NCBI GenBank assembly: GCA_964621445.1
Contig: CAZUNO010000036.1
Span: 1-19,556, forward strand
Length of the DNA stretch: 19,556 nucleotides
Source of the DNA: CAZUNO01 sp964621445 [NCBI: Candidatus Hadarchaeota archaeon]
GTDB lineage: Archaea; CAYQAE01; CAYVLA01
Reading direction: 5' to 3'
Below the pieces are notes generated by a model. That model was not told the DNA's origin. It searched no databases and was given only the letters and a program-made list of their open reading frames with translations. Both the position numbers and the translations under genes were made by a program. Shown here one piece after another: positions 14,208-19,556 of this stretch. How positions within the stretch are numbered: position 1 is the stretch's first letter; the number at the start of each line of letters is the position of its first letter.

Positions 14208-15581
14208 TTACCGAAGGAAGCTGCTGGGAGGCCTGCCAATTCCCCTGTAGATGTATTTCAATGACCTCTTTGGATCGATCATGGCTCGGGTGTCAACGAT
14301 GACCAGTGGACCCCGGGCCAGAGAGGCAAGCCGGTCGGGATCCAGATCCTTGAATTCTGGATGATCAGTTGCCAGAAGGACGCAGTCCGAATCCCTTACT
14401 GCCGCCTCAATGGATCCCACCGTTGACTTGCTTTTGACGTGAGGGTCGAAAATCGGGGTTTGCGCCCCTTCCTCCTTAAGCTTATGCAGCAATTTACTCA
14501 CCGGGGTGTTTCGGGTATCGTCTGTATCTCCCTTGAACGCATAGCCCAGCACGGCTACCTGTGATTCCGAAAGCTCCTTCCCGGCGTCAGATAATCCATC
14601 ACGTACGAGATCCAGGACATGTTCCGGCATCCGGTCATTGATATCCCTGCCCGTGGGAATCATTCTTGCCTTATTTGAGCCTTCCCCAGCTGACTGAAGG
14701 AATATATACGGGTCCTTGGTGAGACACGAGCCTCCCACCCCCGGACCGGGCATCAGTAGATTCGTGCGCTTATACTCGGTATTGGCGGCGTTTGAGGCCT
14801 CCACGTAATCTACATGGGCGCTTTCACAGAGGATCGCCAGTTCATTGGCCAGGGCTATATTCACATCTCTGTATATGTTGTCAAATAGCTTTGCGGCCTC
14901 GGCCTCGCGGGGACTGGATACCTTAACCACCCGACCTCCCAGTTTACCGAAGAGTGCGGCAGCAACCCGAGTGCTGTCCTCGTCGATACCCCCGACGATC
15001 TTGGGAAGCGTACGCATCTCGGAAACAGCTCGTCCCTCGACCGTACGTTCGGGAATGAATGCCAATCCAAATTCCACTGCTTTCATCCCGGATTCCTCCT
15101 CGATTATGGGTGCCACCTTCTTCTCCGTGGTGAGGGGCGGAACCGTGCTCTTGAGAACCACCAGGCTGCCAGGAGAGAGGTTTTTCCCCACGGAGCGAGC
15201 CGCACTTTCCAGATAATCGAAGACTACGTTATGGTCTTCATCAATGGGTGTGCCGACGGTAATAACCACCAGGTCGGAGGGGCTCACCGCGCTTGCGGGA
15301 GAATCGGTTGCCCTAAGCCTCCCTGCTTCGACACTCCGCCGTAGAATTTCCGACAGCCCCGGCTCATAGATGTGAGAGGATCCCTTGTTGATACTCTCCA
15401 CCACCTGGGGACTGGACTCCAAACCAATTACCTTCTGGCCCTGGTCCGAGAACAGTGAAGCAACAACCGTTCCCACATAACCCATTCCCACAACGCAGAT
15501 GTTGAATCCAGATGAGGTATACTTGTGGTTGATTTCTTCTTCAGTCATTGACAATAACCGGGACCTTTTCTCCATGGACAT
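14208..15581 (-). CDS. UDP-sugar 6-dehydrogenase (UDP-ManNAc/UDP-GlcNAc or UDP-glucose type)
   Basis: NAD-dependent four-electron oxidation of the C6 alcohol of a nucleotide sugar to the uronate. The N-terminal Rossmann motif ICVVGMGYVGTVVA is followed by VITVGTPIDE, STVPPLTTEK and FIPERTVEGRA. The central helix is EAEAAKLFDNIYRDVNIALANE. The catalytic Cys (about residue 286) sits in GPGVGGSCLTKDPY, and a C-terminal NAD/UDP-binding domain has VAVLGYAFKGDTDDTRN. FIPERTVEGRA and the internal GGSC motif look more like the UDP-HexNAc dehydrogenase branch (WecC/WbpA) than UDP-glucose dehydrogenase, but I am not certain. ATG 15581 shares one base with the epimerase stop (TGATG); ATG 15575, 10 nt after GGGGAG, is equally possible. 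Coupled to the epimerase. Confidence 0.9.
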   Translation of the reverse strand: MSMEKRSRLLSMTEEEINHKYTSSGFNICVVGMGYVGTVVASLFSDQGQKVIGLESSPQVVESINKGSSHIYEPGLSEILRRSVEAGRLRATDSPASAVSPSDLVVITVGTPIDEDHNVVFDYLESAARSVGKNLSPGSLVVLKSTVPPLTTEKKVAPIIEEESGMKAVEFGLAFIPERTVEGRAVSEMRTLPKIVGGIDEDSTRVAAALFGKLGGRVVKVSSPREAEAAKLFDNIYRDVNIALANELAILCESAHVDYVEASNAANTEYKRTNLLMPGPGVGGSCLTKDPYIFLQSAGEGSNKARMIPTGRDINDRMPEHVLDLVRDGLSDAGKELSESQVAVLGYAFKGDTDDTRNTPVSKLLHKLKEEGAQTPIFDPHVKSKSTVGSIEAAVRDSDCVLLATDHPEFKDLDPDRLASLARGPLVIVDTRAMIDPKRSLKYIYRGIGRPPSSFLR

Positions 15582-16576
15582 CAATCTCCCCGTCTCTTCT
15601 CCCCAAGGAACCAGTCGAGATACATTCGAAGTCCTTCCTCAAGTGATATCCTTGGTTTGTATCCAAGGTACCTCCTTGCCTTTGAAATATCGGCCTGTGT
15701 GTGGGGAAATTCTCCGGGGAACTCCTCCTCGTATTTCGGATCTATTTCCTCCTTGCCCATGAGTTCCCTCATCATGTCAAGGAGGGCCTTCACGGTTGTT
15801 CGCTCCCCCTTCCCCAGATTGAATACCATTCCCGATATCCCTTCCTTGACGGCTGCATTAATGGTTCCGTCCACGATATCGGAGACGTATGTGAAGTCCC
15901 TGCTATGGGTTCCATCGCCAAAGATGGTGGGCCTCTGATTGGCGTATAATTTGTTGGCAAAAATGGTTATCACCAGATCCGGCCTCTGGCTGGGGCCATA
16001 AACGGAGAAGTACCTTAAGCGGACCACGTCGGTTGAATACGCATGGTGAAAGGCCTGACAATAGTGCTCTGCCGCGAGCTTGGATGCGGCATAGGGTGAC
16101 ATCGGGGTCTTGGGGTGGTCTTCCGAAATTGGCAGTTTCTGTATATCCCCGTAAACGCTGGAGGACGAGGCGTAGACGATCCTCTTTGATTGGTCCTCGC
16201 GACAGGCAAGGAGAATGTTTAGAGTGCCCTCCACGTTTATCCGGTGTGCCTTGCGGGGCCTCCTGTTACAGTACCTGATTCCGGCTTGACCGGCCTCGTG
16301 AAAAACCAGCGTGGACCATTCACAAAGATCCTTAACGAGATCCCTGTCCAGTATGGAGCCCCTGATGAGTTTTAGGTTATCATGATTCTTGAACCTTTTC
16401 AGGTTATTTCTCTTACCAGGGTAGAAGTCATCAAAGCTGTCCAGCACCTTGACCTCCGAATCAGCCTTACTAAGCTGAGAAGTGAGATGGGAGCCTATGA
16501 ATCCCGCACCGCCGGTTACCAGTATCCTCTGCCCGCCGAGTTTCGATTCCATTTCCGGATCCAAACTATCATTCAT
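15581..16576 (-). CDS. NAD-dependent nucleotide-sugar epimerase/dehydratase (SDR family)
   Basis: Extended short-chain dehydrogenase of about 331 residues. NAD motif ILVTGGAGFIGSHL, then DSFDDFYPGKRNNL, catalytic YASSSSVYG and SPYAASK (the Tyr-x3-Lys pair), LRYFSVYGPSQRPD, GDGTHSRDFTYVSD, and C-terminal LGYKPRISLEEGLRMYLDWF. These fit UDP-hexose or UDP-hexuronate 4-epimerases (GalE/UDP-GlcNAc 4-epimerase/UDP-glucuronate epimerase), and a dTDP-glucose dehydratase is less likely. Together with the adjacent 6-dehydrogenase it could make an epimeric hexuronic or N-acetylhexosaminuronic acid donor. ATG 16576 is chosen: longer frames reach 16702, but the upstream residues are not family-like and a TATA-like box sits about 27 nt before this ATG, suggesting a leaderless mRNA. 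First gene of the minus-strand cluster. Confidence 0.9.
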   Translation of the reverse strand: MNDSLDPEMESKLGGQRILVTGGAGFIGSHLTSQLSKADSEVKVLDSFDDFYPGKRNNLKRFKNHDNLKLIRGSILDRDLVKDLCEWSTLVFHEAGQAGIRYCNRRPRKAHRINVEGTLNILLACREDQSKRIVYASSSSVYGDIQKLPISEDHPKTPMSPYAASKLAAEHYCQAFHHAYSTDVVRLRYFSVYGPSQRPDLVITIFANKLYANQRPTIFGDGTHSRDFTYVSDIVDGTINAAVKEGISGMVFNLGKGERTTVKALLDMMRELMGKEEIDPKYEEEFPGEFPHTQADISKARRYLGYKPRISLEEGLRMYLDWFLGEKRRGD

Positions 16577-16719
16577 GACACTATTATTGAGGGAGATCAG
16601 ATATGTCTTCCCCGGTTCCATGGCCTGACGTAGGGATCCATTCAATTGGTTTTCATGAAACGCATTTCTTCTACCAGGCAGCCGACATATATTGCTCGGC
16701 ATTAAATTGGTTGAGGGAT
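16577..16719. promoter_or_regulatory. Divergent promoter region between epimerase and membrane deacetylase-like genes
   Basis: 143 nt without a gene. A TATA-like ACATATCT (minus strand, 16607-16600) lies about 27 nt before ATG 16576. ACATATATT (plus strand, 16686-16694) lies about 30 nt before ATG 16720. Neither ATG has a well-spaced RBS, so both transcripts may be leaderless. A shared region suggests joint control of synthesis and modification genes. Confidence 0.45.
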
Positions 16720-18543
16720 ATGCAATTTTCCGGTATTCGCCATATGCGAGCTCGCTTCATGCAGATTACCATCATTCTACTTGCGACCATCCTAATACTG
16801 CTTCTAGTTATCCTCGTTTTCGCCCAGATAAGGAAATACCCGGTCCAGATTCCCGAGGCAGACGAGAAGTTATCAGGAAGATCGCTTGATGAACGGGTTA
16901 GTATCTGCCAATATCTGGGAGGAAAAGACGCCGCCGTCTGCTGCTCATTCGATTCCCTGGTATGGCGCGACCCAGATGCCGGTGATGACTGGGCATACAC
17001 AAACCGTACCCATTCCCTTCTTTCAAAGGTCTTTGATATCCATGATATACATCCCCAGTTCCGGACATCTGCAACCTTCGTGGCCCGGAACAGGTATGGA
17101 CTGGATAAGAACGGGGATGCCAGGTGGGACCCAGGTGTGGATCACGATAATTACCGCGATGTCGACGTAAGATATGCCCCGGGTCACGTTCGTGACTGGA
17201 TCATCGAGGTTGAGTCCTTGGGATGGATCGATATCGAGGATCACGGCTTGACCCATTCCCCTGATGGGGCAAGGAACCTGGATTTTGGGGAGTTCGATCC
17301 CTATAGAAATCCAAACGCCACCGACATAGAGTGGTGTCGAGATCAGGTGAAATTGATCCGCTCCATATTCAGCGAGATAGGCCTGGATAATTCCGAGATT
17401 ACGGGGTTCAGGGGTCCCTGTAACAGGTGGACGGATCCACTGATCGATGCCCTTGTCGAAAACAACTTCGATTATCTGATGATCAAGGGCGGGCGGCACT
17501 ATCTACATCGCCATTTGAGAAGGGGAGGAACCAGCTACTATGAGCATTTCACCGTTTTCCCGGAGATCTATGAGACGGAGAGAGGAACGAGAATACTGAC
17601 CTTGCCCTCCAACGCCCATCCCCACGATCCCGATTATGAAAGGTACTACGAATATGCGATACGTTCAGGCGGCATAATTTCATTCTTTTTTCACCCCGAG
17701 GAGTTGTTCCACCGGGAGACATTCGATGCATTCGACGAACGTCTTCGACATCTCGAGAGTTATGACCAGGATGATTCCGATGGAGTAATCGGTGACCAAC
17801 TATGGTGGTGTACTGCAAGGGAGCTGGCGGATTACGTGAATCTACGGAGGAAAACCATGGTAACCGGCGTTGAAACCCGGGAGAAAGCCCTGAAAATCGA
17901 GCTCACAAACGACGGAAACAAGACCGGTGAGATCTCCCTGGCCATCAACCCGGGAGGTGATCTTATTGAGGCGGACATCTCCTGCCAGGAGCCGGCGAGA
18001 TTGACCTGGACACCTGATGGACTGCTGATCCTAACCACAAATCTAACTCCTGGGAATAAAGTCCTTAATTTGGTGTCCGATAAATCCCTTATTCTCCAGG
18101 ATATCTCTAGCCGCGTGGACGAGGGCCGGTCAAGTGAAATAATCGAACAGTGGTTGACGGAAGGCCGGCAAATAAGGGCTTCAAATAACCTTTTGCTTTC
18201 CTCATCAATCGGGCTTCAGTTTGTGGGGGCATCTATGGTGCTGGGTTTTCTCAAGTGGAGGGGGCTCAAAACCTCCCTGTTAATCTTGCTTCTATCGCTT
18301 GTAATCGGGCTCATGCTTCTTGCCGGTTGGTCCCTCATAGAGAAGCTTATGTGGGTGACCTACGAATACACGGGGGTTGGCCCCGTCCAGAAATATGCTA
18401 CCTATGGCCTTAATCTCGCCACGACCACGGATATGAAGACGGGATTTTCGCTGCCCCTAGCCTTTATTATTGCCTTTCCAGGATTTTTTGTGTTCTTGGC
18501 TTACCTGGTAGGTAACTTTTTAGGGAGATCAAGAGCAAAATAA
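16720..18543 (+). CDS. Membrane-bound polysaccharide-deacetylase-like (NodB/CE4-type) protein
   Basis: About 607 residues from ATG 16720. N-terminal membrane helix (about 14-35), then a NodB-like barrel. Motif 1 is CSFDSLVW (Asp78, where TFDDG is usual), motif 2 is EDHGLTHS (His175 and His179, a true HxxxH), motif 3 is TGFRGPCNRW (Arg231), and the late motif FFFHPEELF carries His325. A beta-rich segment follows, then three C-terminal membrane helices (about 491-513, 518-537, 578-597). Metal ligands Asp/His/His are present, but the second Asp of motif 1 is Ser. The catalytic domain should face outside, acting on a surface or lipid-linked glycan. The KYPVQIPEADEKLSG segment resembles the 11432-13336 protein. 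ATGs at 16744 and 16759 are alternative starts, and 16603 is open but intrudes on the divergent promoter. Confidence 0.8.
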   Translation: MQFSGIRHMRARFMQITIILLATILILLLVILVFAQIRKYPVQIPEADEKLSGRSLDERVSICQYLGGKDAAVCCSFDSLVWRDPDAGDDWAYTNRTHSLLSKVFDIHDIHPQFRTSATFVARNRYGLDKNGDARWDPGVDHDNYRDVDVRYAPGHVRDWIIEVESLGWIDIEDHGLTHSPDGARNLDFGEFDPYRNPNATDIEWCRDQVKLIRSIFSEIGLDNSEITGFRGPCNRWTDPLIDALVENNFDYLMIKGGRHYLHRHLRRGGTSYYEHFTVFPEIYETERGTRILTLPSNAHPHDPDYERYYEYAIRSGGIISFFFHPEELFHRETFDAFDERLRHLESYDQDDSDGVIGDQLWWCTARELADYVNLRRKTMVTGVETREKALKIELTNDGNKTGEISLAINPGGDLIEADISCQEPARLTWTPDGLLILTTNLTPGNKVLNLVSDKSLILQDISSRVDEGRSSEIIEQWLTEGRQIRASNNLLLSSSIGLQFVGASMVLGFLKWRGLKTSLLILLLSLVIGLMLLAGWSLIEKLMWVTYEYTGVGPVQKYATYGLNLATTTDMKTGFSLPLAFIIAFPGFFVFLAYLVGNFLGRSRAK

Positions 18544-18578
18544 TGGGAAATATCCCTTGAGTCTCGAGCAAAGCCGGA

Positions 18579-19556
18579 TTATCCCAGAACCTCCCCGTAT
18601 ATGTCAGCAAGTTGTTTGGCGAGAACCGAATAACGGAATTGCCTCTCTGCCCTATTTTTGGACCGTTTGGCCATCCTTTTCCGTTTGGCCGGGTTCTCGA
18701 GAAGTTCGTTTATACGCAGTGAAAGATCCTTGGACGAACCGTAGGGCACCAGAAACCCGTCGAATTGGTCTCTTATCAAATATGGCTGTCCGCCGACATC
18801 CGTACTGACCACCGGATTTCCACATGCCATGGCCTGCATGACCGATTGGCTGGTGCCTTCGTACCCGCTTGGGAGAACGAAAACATCACTGGCGGCCAGG
18901 GCATTCTTCTTGGCTTCCGTGTCATAGATGGGGCCAAGGAAAGAAACGCCGTTTTCTATGCCCAATTCTTCGATTATCCTAGTCAGATATGCTTTGTGCC
19001 CCTTTTCATCCGGACCTACCAGAACCAATTCTGCGTCCGGATTACGCGCGATTATCTTAGGCCACCCCTTGATTAGATATTCCAGTCCCTTGGTGGGATT
19101 CAAACGGCCCAAGTAAAGGACGATTTTCCCATCCAGGTTGTATTGGTCCCGGAAAGCATCTCCCAGCCCGGGTTCAAGTAGCTCGTCACGGACGCCGGAT
19201 TGGGTCACGGAGATATCCTCCCTGTTGAACCCTATTGATACCAAGCTGTCGATGAGGTTTGGAGCCCGAACAAGTATACGATCGAATTTGTCTGTAATCG
19301 TGCCACCTGCGAGATTATCAGCCAAATAGATGGGTATGTCCTTGTAGAACGGTCTGGGCACCAGGTGCTGAACATCAAAGACGGTTACCACTGACGGTGT
19401 GTTATTTTTCGAGAGTATTGTAGCCAGAGTCTGGAACTGGAGATAATCATAACAATGAAGTATATCACAATCCGTATTCCTTAGAGCTTTTAGCAGAGAG
19501 GGCCACGCTTTCACCCTGTAGGTAAGGTCAATCGGGGTCGGGAAGCGGTCTACGGT
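18579..19556 (-). CDS. GT4 family glycosyltransferase, N-terminus beyond right edge
   Basis: The frame stays open from the stop at 18579 to the window edge. The upstream residues (RFPTPIDLTYR) read as coding, so the GTG at 19514 is not the true start. A GT-B fold retaining glycosyltransferase: the end of the acceptor domain (CDILHCYDYLQFQTLATIL, PSVVTVFDVQHLVPRPFY), then the donor domain with YLGRLNPTKGLEYLIKGWP, AELVLVGPDEKGH, VSFLGPI, SGYEGTSQSVMQAMACGNPV and VVSTDVGGQPYLI. The usual E-x7-E is E-x7-Q here (Glu at 18860-18858, Gln at 18836-18834). Donor and acceptor sugars are unknown. It converges on the 16720 gene with a 35-nt gap. Probably part of the same glycan locus. Confidence 0.9.
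   Translation of the reverse strand, partial: TVDRFPTPIDLTYRVKAWPSLLKALRNTDCDILHCYDYLQFQTLATILSKNNTPSVVTVFDVQHLVPRPFYKDIPIYLADNLAGGTITDKFDRILVRAPNLIDSLVSIGFNREDISVTQSGVRDELLEPGLGDAFRDQYNLDGKIVLYLGRLNPTKGLEYLIKGWPKIIARNPDAELVLVGPDEKGHKAYLTRIIEELGIENGVSFLGPIYDTEAKKNALAASDVFVLPSGYEGTSQSVMQAMACGNPVVSTDVGGQPYLIRDQFDGFLVPYGSSKDLSLRINELLENPAKRKRMAKRSKNRAERQFRYSVLAKQLADIYGEVLG

Noticed and set aside
16603-16719. ATG 16603 as the start of the plus-strand deacetylase-like gene
   Set aside because: It would place both TATA-like boxes of the divergent region inside coding sequence and adds 39 residues before the membrane helix.
18545-18556. GGGA-AATA-TCCC hairpin between convergent genes as a terminator
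   Set aside because: The stem is only 4 bp and no T-run follows on either strand.

Overview
The window looks like a chromosomal segment of an archaeon, possibly a Thermoplasmatota-like euryarchaeote. The basis is frequent AGG/ATA codons, GTG and TTG starts, a mix of Shine-Dalgarno-led genes and genes preceded about 27-30 nt upstream by a TATA-like element, and an archaeal style of exported beta-sandwich proteins. The lineage is an inference from style, not from a marker gene. No rRNA, tRNA, CRISPR array or transposase was seen, and no stretch above 300 nt lacks a gene.

Region 1 (1-2813, minus strand) reads, in transcription order, B-short1, A1, a SAM methyltransferase, and a membrane protein cut by the left edge. 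B-short1 and A1 overlap by ATGA. The methyltransferase carries an apparent 1-nt frameshift just after a well-placed RBS and ATG.

Region 2 (3037-10548, plus strand) is the most distinctive part. It holds two consecutive gene sets built from three exported protein families that I name A, B and C. Set one is A2, B-long1, C1. Set two is B-short2, A3, B-long2, C2. With the divergent B-short1/A1 pair this gives three A proteins, four B proteins (two short with a C-terminal membrane anchor, two long with a duplicated Trp-rich repeat) and two C proteins (membrane anchored, one with a long coiled coil). Genes are tightly packed and often overlap. I read it as a reiterated operon for a multi-component cell-surface assembly with no obvious described equivalent. 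A and B-long have only an N-terminal export helix, while B-short and C carry the extra membrane anchors.

Region 3 (10554-16576, minus strand) is a glycan gene cluster. In transcription order it has a sugar-nucleotide epimerase/dehydratase, a UDP-sugar 6-dehydrogenase, a sugar-1-phosphate nucleotidyltransferase, a membrane protein with an amidotransferase-like and a polysaccharide-deacetylase-like domain, and a PIG-L type N-acetylglucosamine deacetylase. Divergent from it (16720-18543) is a second membrane-bound polysaccharide-deacetylase-like protein. Convergent at the right edge is a GT4 glycosyltransferase whose start lies outside the window. These genes would make, assemble and trim a surface glycan or protein-linked oligosaccharide. 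The sequon-rich C2 stalk next door is an attractive but unproven acceptor.
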